A stretch of 64,000 nucleotides of DNA from Tillus elongatus. Its lineage: Eukaryota > Arthropoda > Insecta > Coleoptera > Cleridae. The stretch covers positions 57,352,536-57,416,535 of the forward strand of contig OZ023270.1 in NCBI GenBank assembly GCA_964006375.1. The letters run 5' to 3'. Positions 1 to 11,576 of this stretch are shown piece after piece (position 1 is the stretch's first letter; every line of letters starts with the position of its first letter). A program made the translations under genes and the position numbers. The notes under the pieces are model-generated. The model worked only from the letters and a program-made list of their open reading frames with translations. It did no database searches and had not been told where the DNA came from.

Positions 1-119
1 ATAAGTAACAAAATGTTATAATGTAAGCGAAACCGACAAATTAGTTGGAGTAAAGTTAAAAATATTTTAAATTTCAAACATAAAAAGTTACTTAATTAAT
101 TGTTGTTGCCCCTTACTTG

Positions 120-475
120 GAACAGCTATTTCTCTGGCTTCACAAATAATGTTTGTTTTCTTTTATTTTGAGTACACTTGGATAACTCAGATCACCACAA
201 CACATATTTTTGAAGAACTGTTGAGCGTCTTACTAATAAAGTTAGCGTCATCAGGATGAAAATGTCTGAATTTTTCATCCTCTGATGACGCTAACTTTGT
301 TAGTGAGACGCTCGACAGTTCATCAGAAAGATTTGTTGTGGTGATTTTGGTTCTCCAAGTGTACTTATCAGTGCTCCTCACAGGTTCCAATCTTCACTTC
401 GTTTTCTCATTTTGTTACAGAAAATAAAGCAAACATTTATGGAGACAGAGAAATAGTCTTTACGTCTGTATTCAG
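120..475. repeat. Foldback hairpin repeat, copy A, inside an outer inverted repeat
   Basis: Positions 175-361 form a long imperfect hairpin. The left arm runs from the CCAAGTG-like end through atcaccacaacaca and ttagcgtcatcag, and the right arm carries the complement of each, with a loop near 255-275. Outside it, 120-160 and 416-475 are a second, weaker inverted pair (tttctctggcttc against gagacagagaaatag). The same hairpin occurs at 63477-63661. No coding potential is visible, so I read it as a non-autonomous foldback or MITE-like repeat. Class unknown. Confidence 0.75.
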
Positions 476-779
476 TGTGTAAACGTTTACCGTTAAAAAT
501 CTATATTTATTGATAAAACTGTGGATGCAGTACGTGTGTTACCATAGCGAATTCTCATAGAGACGATCTACGCTTTTTTTACTTAAATTTCTATGCGCCA
601 AGAAAAATGATATTTAATAATAATATAATTTTATCTCAATTGCAAAAGTTAATGTAACTTGGCTCTTCAAAAAATTTGTTATTTTGGCAAAAATATGGAA
701 CAGAAAAGGAAGTTGCTTGTTCTGAAGTATTGTTATATGGAAACGAATACGAGGTAGTAAAGGTTTTGGGTGAAATTTT

Positions 780-978
780 AGATGGAGAAAGAAAGAGGCA
801 GATCTAAATTTAAAAATTGGTATGTCAAAATTTGAAGTATGTTATTCAGAGGACAGCTGTCAAACATTTTTGGAACGACGTTTGGTAAAATTATGTAGAA
901 ATACTGCACAACTCAGCGACTTATATGTATTGACATGCTGTATAATTATGAGCAATAAAGATTATTATTATTATTATA
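780..978 (+). mobile_element. Possible LINE 3' end with (ATT)n tail
   Basis: The segment ends in an aataaa-like signal followed by five ATT units at about 961-976, the usual way RTE-type LINEs terminate. The preceding ~180 bases can be read as a degraded C-terminal reverse-transcriptase tail, but the reading is broken and I cannot assign a clade. An ordinary trinucleotide repeat beside unique DNA is the alternative. Confidence 0.3.
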
Positions 979-1204
979 ACCCGAATCATAGTCTGTGATT
1001 GGTCGTCTCAATCCTTGATTAACTAACTGTCCGTTAAATATTTAATCCAGATTTGTGAAACTGGGCCCACAACTTTTTTCTTTTTAACGAAGAGATCTGA
1101 ATTTTGGTATATAGTTTACTTTTGTTAATATAAACCTACGTACCAAATTTGGCTGCCATACATTTCTTATTGTGGAAGATAAAATTTTTCAAAAGAAAAA
1201 CCCA

Positions 1205-1346
1205 AAAGTTGTCCGGAATAACAGGTCCGATTTTCCTAGCTAACGAACTTATACAAGTCACTCACAAAATGAAGATACCTACCAAATTTAATCAAAATCG
1301 GCCTCTTTTTATTTGAATTATCGGTGCGACCTACATACACACATAC

Positions 1347-1439
<93 letters not shown>

Positions 1440-1545
1440 ACATGAAAATTGAAACTGACCCCGAATGTGGGTTCTCGGGCTCCAGGTTCGCGCTCATTTG
1501 AAGATATTTTTTCAAAATTCAAAAGTCACGATCTCCTGATTAGTG
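1205..1545 (+). repeat. GACGCAGC-family module with internal (TA)n
   Basis: A (TA)n tract at 1351-1436 is flanked on the left by the module that reads, in reverse, aactcaaaaaataatgggcc and ttcgttagc (1205-1340). On the right is the module gaccccgaatgtgggttc followed by cgcgctcatttgaag (1441-1545). The same left module, (TA)n and right module order recurs at 13.7-15.1, 52.8-53.6 and 59.1-59.45 kb, and in reverse at 15.4-15.9, 21.8-22.1 and 30.0-30.4 kb. No coding capacity. Confidence 0.75.
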
Positions 1546-1549
1546 AATT

Positions 1550-2000
1550 CTCCCTGCAAAACTTCAATAGAAAGGAGACAAATGGTAGCTTTATAAGTAA
1601 AATGAAATAATATAGAAGACGTTTTGATACAGCAGTTGTGTTATGATAGCGAATATTCATTAACAAAAAAGTTTTTCTGACAAAAGGTATTTATTCTGTA
1701 GATAAAACTCTGTAGAAAGATTATATGGACACCCGTCACAATTCTCTTTTAAAGTTTCAGCCATAATATTCGAAAATTTAAATTTTAGAACCTCAAATTT
1801 GAAGTCCCCAAAATATTGTGAAATTAAGGGAACACGTTTTGAACTTTGCTTTAAATAGCTTTGAATAAACGCTTTAAATCCTGGATTTATCCCTTAACTA
1901 CCTGGTTCTCAATAACTCATACGTTCAAGTTCATTAAAATGTTCGCTTAATTAAAAGTTAGTGTTATTTTACTCAACTGTAATTGTATTGTATTTTGGTT
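1550..2000. other. No gene recognised
   Basis: AT-rich sequence. A degraded GACGCAGC-like motif (cagcagttgtgttatgatag) lies near 1631, so part of this is probably old repeat. Nothing else is recognisable. Confidence 0.5.
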
Positions 2001-2001
2001 C

Positions 2002-2345
2002 TTTAATGTCGGTCTATTTACGCGACTATGACTAATCACCGACGCCAGGGAGTAGATTCACCTCACCATTATAGAACATTTCTCGATTTTTATCCCTTAT
2101 GCAAGGAGAGTAGGGATCTTTAACGTGGCCGATATCGCATTGCCGATGAGACCGACGACTTAAAGCCAACTCCGAAGGGCGCAACGTGCAGACATTCAAC
2201 TTGTTCAAACCAATGCCACAACCTCAGCTGATGTTAATACTCCAGTATTTACTAAAACAAAAATGACTACTGGAATTCGAATCCTGACCCTGGCTTCAGA
2301 GGCACACGTTCCTACCCCTACTCCTATCACTACTCCATCGAGGGT
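2002..2345 (-). mobile_element. tRNA-derived SINE, copy 1
   Basis: The reverse complement matches the SINE copies at 20021-20384 and 59610-59962 along its length. The tail motif tttctttaatgtcggtc is at 2002-2020, then the conserved body (gggatctttaacgtg), then the tRNA-like head to about 2345. A B-box-like ggattcgaattcc can be read on the minus strand near 2272. It is diverged (about 75-80% by eye) and has lost a clear A box, so it is probably a dead copy. Confidence 0.8.
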
Positions 2346-2480
2346 AAAATTCAAAAAGATAAAACAAAAACATGATGAACTCTTATAAAGGAATACAGTT
2401 GCTATACAATAAATTATAATAACTAAGCGTTTTAAATCCCGTATAATAGCAAATAAGCACAAATCCTTTCTTTACCAGTT

Positions 2481-2757
2481 TCTTTAATGTCGGTCTATTT
2501 TCGCGACAATGGCCGATCCCTGACGTCAGGGAACAGTTTCAGCTCACTATCCTGGACAGTTCAAGGATCCTCTGCCTTTCTGTATGGAGGGTAGGGATCT
2601 TTAACGTGACCAAAATCGAATGGTATGCGGAACCGACAGCTTTACGTCCCATCCGAAGGGCGGAACGTGCAGACATTCAAGTTGCCCAAATGGAATGCCA
2701 CAATTGATGTTAATTGTACAGAGACACACGTTCTTATCACTGCACAATCGAGGCCCT
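2481..2757 (-). mobile_element. tRNA-derived SINE, copy 2 (head deleted)
   Basis: This is the same SINE family on the minus strand. It begins with tttctttaatgtcggtc and carries the conserved block gggatctttaacgtgacc and the cggaacgtgcagacattcaa block. It then jumps from the TGTACAG region to acacacgttcttatc, so most of the segment containing the Pol III B box is missing. It lies about 140 bp from copy 1 in the same orientation. Confidence 0.8.
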
Positions 2758-2849
2758 TTTTATTTTTTATAGTGTTAAAATATACAGTGTGTACAAAGTT
2801 ATCTGTTCACCATCGCTAACATGACTACTAATGGAGTTACAAAGCCTGC

Positions 2850-3225
2850 TGAAAGAGCGAGGCTGGACATCGTAGATGGAAACTCAAACAAAAAGCAGAA
2901 TCACTCTAAAAACCACAAAAATAAAAACAGAGAGTTATGAGCTAGATACACATTTCGACAACGATGTTGTCTTCATCAGTAGCTGCCGCTAAACAAATTG
3001 TATGAGCTAAATTATCCTATTTTTGTACATACTACGAATGTTTTGATAACGGTGATTCAATACAGGATGATGCAATACTGGGTATTAGTATTGAATGATC
3101 CGGTATTGCTTTTTATATACCTAAACTGCGATGATGAAACATCGGCGATGCAATACCGGATGATGCAATACTGTATAATTTAGGACCAATATGGAATCAT
3201 CCGGTATTGCATTATCCGTAGATTT
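2850..3225 (+). repeat. Half copy of inverted-repeat element with GATGCAATACCGG-type array
   Basis: The left part (2850-3025, with tttcgacaacgatgttgtct and cttcatcagtagctg) matches the left arm of the element at 32440-32950. The right part (3040-3220) is packed with direct and inverted copies of a short motif such as ggatgatgcaatac and its complement gtattgcatcatcc. The matching right arm is absent, so this copy is truncated. Confidence 0.65.
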
Positions 3226-3235
3226 GCCTCAGGTC

Positions 3236-3370
3236 TACGGTAGAACACACTGAGACCTAAGAGGCGATCTTCAGTGAGACTTTGGGAGTAGGCAGATTGA
3301 TGCCTCGTAATTAACTACAACAACCAAACCCACACTTATCCACCGCTCATTAAGAGACGAGTAGAATCTT
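3236..3370 (-). mobile_element. 3' fragment of the RNase-H LINE seen at 61.6-63.4 kb
   Basis: The stretch with gatcttcagtgagac, tttgggagtaggcagatt and cttatccaccgctc matches 61573-61680, the 3' end of the minus-strand LINE near the window's right edge. Only the non-coding 3' end is present, typical of 5' truncation during LINE insertion. Confidence 0.65.
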
Positions 3371-3762
3371 TAATTATTATGATACATAGTAAAGCCTCTA
3401 TAAAAGCAGCATGGGTACTAAATTTAATAAAAATAACGAAATAATCTTCAGAGACACAAATTGATTAAAAAAACATTTTTTTATTGGTTCGGTTGGTTTG
3501 GCTGCGAAATGATCCAACGAATTAACAAGGAAAAATACCTGCCACGTTTATGATTTGGCAGGTTCGGACCTGTTTTTGTAGGAAAAAATCTTTTGTAACG
3601 CTTTTGTAATTTGAATTCAATTTGTAACACAAATTTTCTTTAAAGAGACTACAGTACCCATACAGGCTGTTTCAAAAATGATGGTCTCTAGTACAGGTGT
3701 ATATTCATTACCAGACAAAAACTTTTTGTTCATATAAATATGAATCCACAAATGCTTAGTTT

Positions 3763-4132
3763 TTGAAATAATAATAATAATAATTTATTGTTCCATGATA
3801 AACAAATACAAAGAGAAAGTTCGAAGATATGAATACAATAAACTTAACAATGATAATATCTTCTTCTTCTTCGAGTGCCTTCTCCTATCGAAGATCGGCA
3901 ACAATTTTGGCGAATTCTTCTCTGTCTTGGTCCCTTTTCAGCAAAGTGTTTGAACCCAAGCCTGTACAATCGCTTATGTTCTTAAGCCAAGAGCACTGCC
4001 TGCGTCCCGGTCCACGACTACCTTTAATATTACCCTCTATCATGAGTTGTAGAAATTCATATCTATTGTGTCTCATTACATGACCGTGATGACCCAATGA
4101 TAACATAGCTGTGGTAAATAAGGATTGTCATT

Positions 4133-4133
<1 letters not shown>
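3763..4133 (-). pseudogene. 5'-truncated RTE-like LINE, C-terminal RT tail
   Basis: The minus strand encodes the familiar C-terminal tail of endonuclease-reverse transcriptases of the RTE-like groups: HVMRHNRYEFLQLMIEGNIK, then GRRQCSWLKNI, ending at about 3885. It is followed by a 3' untranslated stretch and a terminal (ATT)n run at 3763-3784 on that strand. Only about 70 residues remain, so it was truncated on insertion. It lies inside the Tc1/mariner-type element. Exact clade (RTE, RTE-X or Proto2) is not resolvable. Confidence 0.6.

Positions 4134-4135
<2 letters not shown>

Positions 4136-4196
<61 letters not shown>
4136..4196. repeat. (TA)n microsatellite
   Basis: About 61 bp of uninterrupted TA, directly upstream (on the minus strand) of the RTE-like LINE fragment, inside the 3.66-5.24 kb transposon. 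Confidence 0.95.
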
Positions 4197-4199
<3 letters not shown>

Positions 4200-4301
4200 T
4201 AATTTATGATTTAAGACATCTACGCTACATTACGGCTAAGTGCAATATTCATTCATGTTAAATGTTACAGATTATAGAGTACGGTATATATTTGGATATA
4301 G

Positions 4302-4565
4302 ATGGAGCGGCCGAGGCGACCTCAGCCATGGCCGGATCGCACTCCTGATTCAGATCGTATGGACTTTTATTTGTGGGGAATCTCAAAACTATTGTTTATA
4401 AAAGAGTTGTTGAAAATGTTGATGATCTGCAGCAAACAATTGTTGACGGATGCGAACAAATGGGAAATCCTCTTGAAACATTTTACAGAGTACCACGTTC
4501 GACGCTCCGCAGAACTCGAAAGTGCATTGGAATGGAGGTGGTCATTTCGAACTTTTTTTTGTAAT
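4302..4565 (+). pseudogene. Tc1/mariner-superfamily transposase, C-terminal remnant
   Basis: The reading frame gives a degraded third-catalytic block (PDSDRMDFYLWG in one frame) and then, after a frame change near 4373, VVENVDDLQQTIVDGCEQMG and a tail with RRTRKCIGMEV. This is the layout of the C-terminus of insect transposases with an N-terminal DUF4817-like helix-turn-helix: LDFFLWG, a helical LxxxI segment and a closing CI-xx-GG-xF motif. The expected GGHFEHLL ending is degraded. It lies inside TIRs 3662-3760 and 5148-5235, which supports the call. Confidence 0.65.
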
Positions 4566-4776
4566 AAGGTATTATAAAAGTTACAAATTTTTTTGTCTTG
4601 TTATGAGTTTTTATGTTTGGTCTGTATGATTGTTTCTTATCAGGTTTTTTTTCCAGCAAACTGTAATATACAAAAAGAGACAATCAACAATTAACATATA
4701 CCGATCAAAATAAAAAGGTCAGAAATCTATTTCTACGATTTATCTTCATTCAACGCAAAATTCATCTTTGACCCGA

Positions 4777-4882
<106 letters not shown>

Positions 4883-5299
4883 TGAAATATTTCGAATTGG
4901 TGTCTAAGAGATTTAGACCGAGTACATATACCTTTTATCTTAAAATTGATACGGGATTAAAAGCAGATATACGAAACGTCAGTATACAGTGTGTCAAATA
5001 AATTAGGGCCAATTGAATACAAGCATACTCTTACAGGTGCCGCCCTCTGTAAATTCCTCGTTCTCGAAAACTCTCTCAATATTTGAACTTTTCTGGAAGT
5101 TATCCATAAAAAACAGAAAAAAACAAATAATCTTAACACGCTGTATTTCAGAAACGAAGCATTTGCGGACCCATGTTTATATGGAATTCTTTTCTGGTAA
5201 TGAATGTGCACCTGTAATATAGACCATCATTTTTTAACGGATTTTTTTTTCAACTTAATAAGAAATAGCGTTTGAGGCATTTATATATTTTTTCTCAAA

Positions 5300-7440
5300 A
5301 TATTAAAAAGTCTGAACGCAGCAAGTGCGTAATGGTAGCGGATTTTCGTAAATTTTTTTTAATTGCAAAGATGTCTTGTTTTTAAAAGAAGGACATTTGG
5401 TTGGCAGTATAACCTATATAGTAGTAACAATGTACTATATTTAATTAAAATAGCTTTGTTGTTTCAAAAAGTGCAAACATTTTCCGAAAATAAACTTAAA
5501 AGATTCCAGAAAAAATACGGTACGATTTTTCTGGCCAACGAACCTCTCCAAGCTACTATCACAGCTACCAAGATATAATTATTCACAAACATATTTAGTA
5601 CCAAAATTGAAAAAAATCACCAACAATTTTTTTTACAGAAGTTGCTTTCAGTAACGTTACACTAAATTATATTTTTCCAAAAATTCGAAAATTTTTTTAC
5701 AATAACTTTCTAAAGATTTATTATTAATTACCAACATATCACACAAATCTTACAAAAAATGATTTTTACGGAACCACTAAAAATATGTCTGTGAAAATTT
5801 TTCAGATTCAGCCACTATAGGACAGTACCTGTATACGGCAGCTCGATTTTTTCGACGAGTAATACAAACAAACAGCTATCTAAATGGGTCATTTCCACGA
5901 GACTCTATATTGGTAAAAACGCCATATCACAATTTATGATATGTTTTTGTGACGTGCCAAAAACGCGAAAAGTTCCAAAACTGAAAAAATTTAAATAACT
6001 AAAAAACGATTAACGATGTCAATTTTTTTTCTTAAAAACATGCATTTTAATTCGATGGAAAATACAAAAATGCAATAACATAAGGGGTTTCTAGTAAGAA
6101 AGTGTCTATCACCAACGAATTATGGGCCATTGTCAAAATAGGTTTATAATATGCAGCTCAAAACACCACCCTATAATTAGCGTGTATCATTTTTTCTCAT
6201 ATCTTGTATGATAACGGACATACCGAGCTTTACCGTAGAAATGCGCCAGCCTGTATATGTATATACAGACAAAAACTGAAATTGACCCAGTATATGGTTT
6301 TTAAGGCTCTTAGTTCGCGCTCGTTTGAAGAACTCTTTTTAAAATTCATTTGTCGCGGTCTTCTCAATAACGAATTTTTTCTACGAAAATTTGCTAATAA
6401 ACCCATAAACTTTATAGCTCAAACTACTGCCAAAGCATCAGAAAGGGGGGCTAATTGAAATGGATTTTCCGAAATTATTTTGGTAAAATGAACGACAATA
6501 ATGGTTGAAGCTGAAACTTAAGGCTGTGTAAAACACACTTATTATGACATTTATTCTACATAATCAGTATTTGTTTCAGATCCGTTGTCTGAAAATTTCA
6601 AATTTTGACGTTTCAAATCGCGACTTTGATCTTTTAAGAAGGAAGATTATAAAAATTTTAAAATATTTTTTCTGCTATTTCTTGACCTTCTTGCGCCAAG
6701 AAAACTTAACTGTTGTGTGTAATATTCAATTGGTTTTGTTAATCACACAAAATATTTTATTCTCGTGCTTTCCTCTGATCACCAGTGGCACCCAAAATTT
6801 GTTTCTTTAAATGCCTATAGATTTTTTTTATTTTAACTTAGAGACCTGAATTTCGGTATGTAGGGCAAATCTGATAGTAGAAACGTACGAGCCAAATTTG
6901 GTTGTCAGATCTCTGTTATTTTCGGACATACAAATAATTTACGAACGAAAACTCAAAATTTTCCCGGAAAACTGGCTAACGAACTTATCCAAGCCACTTA
7001 CAAAAGGAAGGTACGTACCATTTTTCATCAAAATCGGCCCATTAGATTCGCTAAAAAGTGGGTTGATAAAAACAATTTATTCAATTTCGTTGACAAAAGA
7101 AAGGATATTCAGGGCTAAGCGACCGAAATATACCAAAAAATTTAAATTAAGTTTTATGTAAAAAAAAAAGACGACAAGCTAAGGCGTAATCGATGGTTAC
7201 GTAGCTTGTGTATTCATGAGAAATACCAGATTTAACTTCAAACTGACATATTTACTAATCACCTAACAATTTCTGACATTATGAAATGCATCTTCTTTGT
7301 ATATTTACACTTACTTTTTTACCATAAACCTCCTATTATTTTTTCATTCAACTTTAATCCATCATTCAACTAACAGTTTTGGAAAGCCGTTCTTATGAGA
7401 ATTTGCTACCATAACGCATTTGCTGCTTCTGAACTTTTTA
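5300..7440 (+). mobile_element. GACGCAGC-family element, ~2.1-kb copy with inverted ends
   Basis: The left end (5309-5350) is gaacgcagcaagtgcgtaat followed by ggtagcggattttcg. The right end (7398-7437) is its inverse, gctaccataacgcatttgct. In between are blocks shared with the 51.8-53.6 kb copy: tcgatggaaaatacaaaaat and the cacca-acga-ttatgggcc block near 6030-6130, gaccc-gtatatgg (6280), caccagtggcaccca (6780) and ttcgttagc (6970-6990). This copy has no (TA)n. No convincing protein is encoded; short open frames in it are not conserved between copies. I infer a non-autonomous DNA element, class unknown. Confidence 0.6.
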
Positions 7441-7808
7441 GAATTCATTTAATTATTATTCTTCTAGAAATAGCTTATACATAATAGGTCAGCGATTTTA
7501 AAACACCATGCATGAACACACACATTAAACCAGCGTTTCTCAACCTTTTAGTATTTGCGGCCCAATTTTCAATCAGAATTCTAATCGAGCACCATAGCGG
7601 ACATTCTTGCGATTTCGCGAGAAGTTTCGATTTATTTCGAATATTATAGAATTTCTGCGCGGAGTGTAGCTCGTTTGCATCTCGTTCAGTTCCAACCAGT
7701 CTCAGTCGAGTCGATCATTCTACCGTGAATGCGTATGTTCTAATTTGCGTGTTAACTGCAAATCACATTATTCGAGTAGCAGTAGATTTATACAGTGTAT
7801 ACAGAATC

Positions 7809-8646
7809 ATGGATAACATTTTAAGTAGGCGTAAGCGAACATTTGACGATAGTGAAGCATCCGCCAGATCTCAGATGAGAGTAGTTATGAAACACAAATT
7901 AAGAAAAATCCAAAAGAATATTTTAACTCTGGGTTTACTAGCAAAGTAACTAAAGGATAAAGGCCGCTGTGTGTCACTTGCTCGAACATTTTGGCAGCAG
8001 ACAGCATAAAACCTAATAAACTTAAACGGAATTTGGAAACGCTTTATAATGAGTACGAGAATTCTTCGAATTGCAATTAAAATCATACGAAAAGCAATCT
8101 AAAAAAAACCTTGTCTGTGAATGCCTTTAATTTTTTTCTCCCTCTGGGCTCGTCCGCGGCTTTGCCGCCCCGATAGCACTGCAGCCCTTGGCCTATTCTA
8201 CATTACCTTTCACCTTAAGCTCGCCTCTTACGAAGTTTTATATCAAATAGCCACATGTAAATCCCTTACACCGTTGGTGAAGAGCTTATTCTGTCAGATC
8301 GTAGAAACTACGTTTGGAGATAATTTTGCCAAAATTCAGTCAATACCTCTATCAAACGATACTGTTGTCCGTCGAACTGGTGATATAGCTGAATATGTAT
8401 AGCATCGGTTTTTCGGGGAGTTGTGTGACAAATATTTTTCAGTTCAGCTTGATGAGGCAACACATAGCGATAAAAATGCATATTTAATTGTCTTTGTGAT
8501 GCTATGGCAGCAGTAGAACAAGTACTATTCTGCAAACCAATATAACTTAAAACAACAGCACTTGCATTATTTGCTATCTTAAATGATTTTCTAAACGAGG
8601 CAAATAAAGAGTGGAAAAATTGCGTCGAAATATGCAGCGATGATGC
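7809..8646 (+). pseudogene. hAT transposase, N-terminal half (BED finger), broken
   Basis: From ATG 7809 (MDNILSRRKRTFDDSEASAR) the sequence follows the N-terminus of ZBED5-like hAT transposases through several frameshifts and stops. The BED zinc-finger region near 7970-8060 reads RPLCVTCSNILAADSIKPN then KLKRNLETLYNEYE. The two cysteines remain, but the two expected histidines read Asn and Tyr, so the finger would not fold. Further on, ALFAILNDFLNEANKEW and NCVEICSDDA are clear and contain the first catalytic Asp region. The frame stops at about 8646, where the LINE begins, and resumes at 11577. Confidence 0.8.
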
Positions 8647-11576
8647 TTTTTTTTATATACTTCAACAACACACCACGAGGGCTTACAGTCTAAATACTAT
8701 CGTGCCATGGGTGTCGACAAGGAGGAACGAGGCAACTTGTTAATTCTGGACTTGAAGGTTTGGAGGTTCGGAGGAGAAGGAAAAACATGTGCTGGCAAGG
8801 AATTCCACAACTTGGCAGTCCTCGGGACAAAACAGCGGGCATAACAAGATGTTCTATGTCTGGTGACCTGGACAGTAAAAGGGTGCATTCTCTCTGTTCC
8901 CCTGGTAGATCTGTTGGGGACAGCAGGTGGAGGAACTATGGAAGAAAGCTCCTCTGAGCAGTGCCTGTGCAGATATCTACAAGAGAGAGAGAGAGAGAGT
9001 AAGAGAGAGAGGTCACCAACGGCACGTCGGTGGACAAGGGATGGCAGCCTTTGGGCGAGGGTATGGTCACCGATGAGATGTTAGCTCTCTTCTGAATGGA
9101 GTCCAGTATAGCGAGTGTAGAAGCGGCAGCGGCACCCCAGATGTGGGAGTAGTATTCGAGGTTTGGCCTTATTTCTGAAGTACATAAGGTATAGAGATTA
9201 GCTGGTGAAAAGTATTTACGAGTCCGGAAGAGGAAACCTAATTTCTTAGCAGCCGCTTCTGCAATTGATGTGACATGTTGGTGCCAATTGAGATTTAAAT
9301 CCACAGAAATGCCAACATGTGAAAAGGACTCATTACTTTGAATAACTTGGTTGTTCATTGTGATGGGACAAGGGCTGGTGTATCTCTTATGAGATAGAAA
9401 GCAAAACTGAGATTTGGTGGGGTTCAATTGTACAATATTTCTACTTCCCCAGTCTAATATTTTTTGGAGATCCACGGAGACAGAACCGTCCATGAGTCTG
9501 CGATCCTCATCTGATTGGGCTAAAGAGACAGGCTTGGAATATTGTATATTTGAGTTGAGGGTGCTGTCGTCCGCGTAATTGTAAACTTAATGCTGTGGAT
9601 ATGTCTAGAGTGACAATCTGGGATTCACCGTGTAGTGCCATAGACTTGTTCCAGGAATGGGTGACAAAGGAAAGGAGGTCGGCAGTTGATCTGCTCTGAC
9701 GGAATCCATACTGCGTGTCGTGGATTAGACTGTGTTTTTCAAGAAATTTTAGTAATTCAGTGTTTATATACTTTTCCATCACTTTATAGACGACTGAAAG
9801 GGGAGAGCCTGTAGTTGCTAGGAAGCGCTTTGGATCCCTTCTTGGGGTCGGGTTGTACTCGAGCAGTTTTCCAGTTACTAAGGAATATGCCTCTATTGTA
9901 AGATGTCCGAAATAGACGAGTCAGGACAGGAGCAAGTTCTGGTGTGCATTCTTTGAGAACAATTGCTGGGATCTCGTCAAGGCCAGAGGCTTTCCTGGTA
10001 TTAAGCGAAGAGAGCATCTTTCGCATGTTTTTAGTTTTTTTAAAATGATATCCGTCATTTTATGCGTGACATTAGGGACTGTTGGTGGTCGAACATTTGG
10101 AGGTAGGTTGAGAGTATATCTGCCGGCGAAAAACGAGGCAAAAAGTTTAGGCTTGCCCAGGGCGGAAACAACAGGTTGGAACGTGCTCTTGCAGCAATTA
10201 TTCCCAATAGATTTAGCAAGAGTCCAGAAAGGTTTGCTGCCGTTGGAGCTTGAGAGGACATGAAAATGTGGTTAATAAACAACTTTTTTGCCTCAGAAAG
10301 AATGCGGACATAGCGGTTTTTTACATCGTTAAATGCTTGACGGTTTTCTTGACTGGGATTGGATAGAAGCGTTTTGTGAGCTTTGACCTTTTCAAGTCTG
10401 GCCTTGTCACAGGATTAAAGAGAACCAGCGCTTTTGAGTGGCTGAAGAGGTTTTCTGTGTACGTGGAATAAATAATTCCATGCCAGCCTGGATAATTTCG
10501 GTGACGTTTTGTGAAATATCGGAAGGGTCAGGATAAGAGAAGCAGACAGACGCCCATGGAAATGAGGAAAAGTAATCCCGCATTTCGTCCCAGTTCGCGG
10601 GGTTGTAGTGCCAAACGACACGTGGGTGTGATGACTGTGTGACCACGGGTTGCATTGCGCAGGAAGCATTGCCCATGCCGTGGTCTGGGCGTATAACGGG
10701 GGCGGTGACTGATGTTTTATAGCATTCAGGTTTTATAGTAAGAAGGAGATCCGAGGGATTTGAGCTGTGTGTTGGGATGCGCGGAAAGTAAGTAGGTTAC
10801 TGAACCATATTGGCTAAAGAATTGCTGACTGCAAAGGCCTCCGCTGCTCTCCCTTGTGGATCGGTTTTTGAAGATCCTAGCTATTCGTTATTATGGACAT
10901 TGACCTCACAAAGAATAGTGACCTTGGAGGAGGGATATTCAGAAATCAGATGGTCAGTTTTTTCAGGAAGGGAGTCTAAGAGCTGGACAAAGTTGTTGTC
11001 AGAAAGTGACCGGTAAATGCAACAGATGAATTTAGTTGCAGCCCTAAGAGCGAGTTCAATCCAAAGTATGTCTTTTCTTCCTGGTTCTAAATTGGGGAGT
11101 CTGGTGCAGGGTATATTGCTACGGACGTATGCGCACACGCCTTCATGCAATCTAAAGGAAGTAAGGAGCTCATACCTCGGGAAATTAAGGTGATTAGTGG
11201 CTGTTTTGGCACTTATTTGGGTTTTGGTGAGGAAGAGGAGTTGGAGCCTATTAGCCTGGAGGAAATGGTGGACGGAGTTCAGGTTAGAATTTAGGCCACA
11301 TATATTCGAGGAGGATATGCTAAATCCTTATGCCGGCGTCCCCTGTACACCCCTCTCCGGGAGATCGGAATGGAGATGTATTTTATCTCCAGAATCTTTT
11401 GTACAAGGAGAAGCCATCATCATTTTGGTTTATAAGGGAAACCGAATCATACGCCAGAACCGGAAACGTCTGTTGGGATTTCACCGGCCTCTTGATGTAA
11501 GTGGTCGGACCCCTCGGGCGGGAAAAATTCCTCTAATATCACGTAAAGGAAACGTTCACTACCACCTGCTCGTACA
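8647..11576 (-). mobile_element. Jockey/CR1-like non-LTR retrotransposon inserted in the hAT transposase
   Basis: The element runs on the minus strand with its 3' end at about 8647. A poly-T run on the plus strand (8646-8654) marks the A-tail. Reading on the minus strand gives an endonuclease domain (11290-10700), a linker and reverse transcriptase (10680-8950), a C-terminal tail (8888-8697) and a short 3' UTR (acagtctaaatactatcgtg region). Removing it rejoins the two halves of the hAT transposase around CSDDA and MSERFQSIQ, so the boundary is supported from both sides. A clean target duplication was not seen. Related copies lie at 25893-26425 and from 63770 to the window end. Confidence 0.85.
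8697..11290 (-). pseudogene. LINE ORF2 (APE endonuclease + RT), frameshifted, RT core deleted
   Basis: Minus-strand fragments in order: endonuclease part GVCAYVRSNIPCTRLPNLEP with FICCIYRSLSDNNFVQLLDS (about 11150-10885); SDISQNVTEIIQAGMELF (10500s); RT N-terminal RKASGLDEIPAIVLKECTPE and NRGIFLSNWKTARVQP (10026-9790); INTELLKFLEKHSLIHDTQY GFRQSRS (9782-9650); then LDIS of motif A joined almost directly to a YADD motif-C sequence (9563-9580). After that come KILDWGSRNIVQLNPTKSQF, SHVGISVDLNLNWHQHV and the tail ARCFVPRTAKLWNSLPAHVF. The joining of motif A to motif C means an internal deletion of the RT palm. Several stops and frameshifts are also present, so it is dead. Confidence 0.85.
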
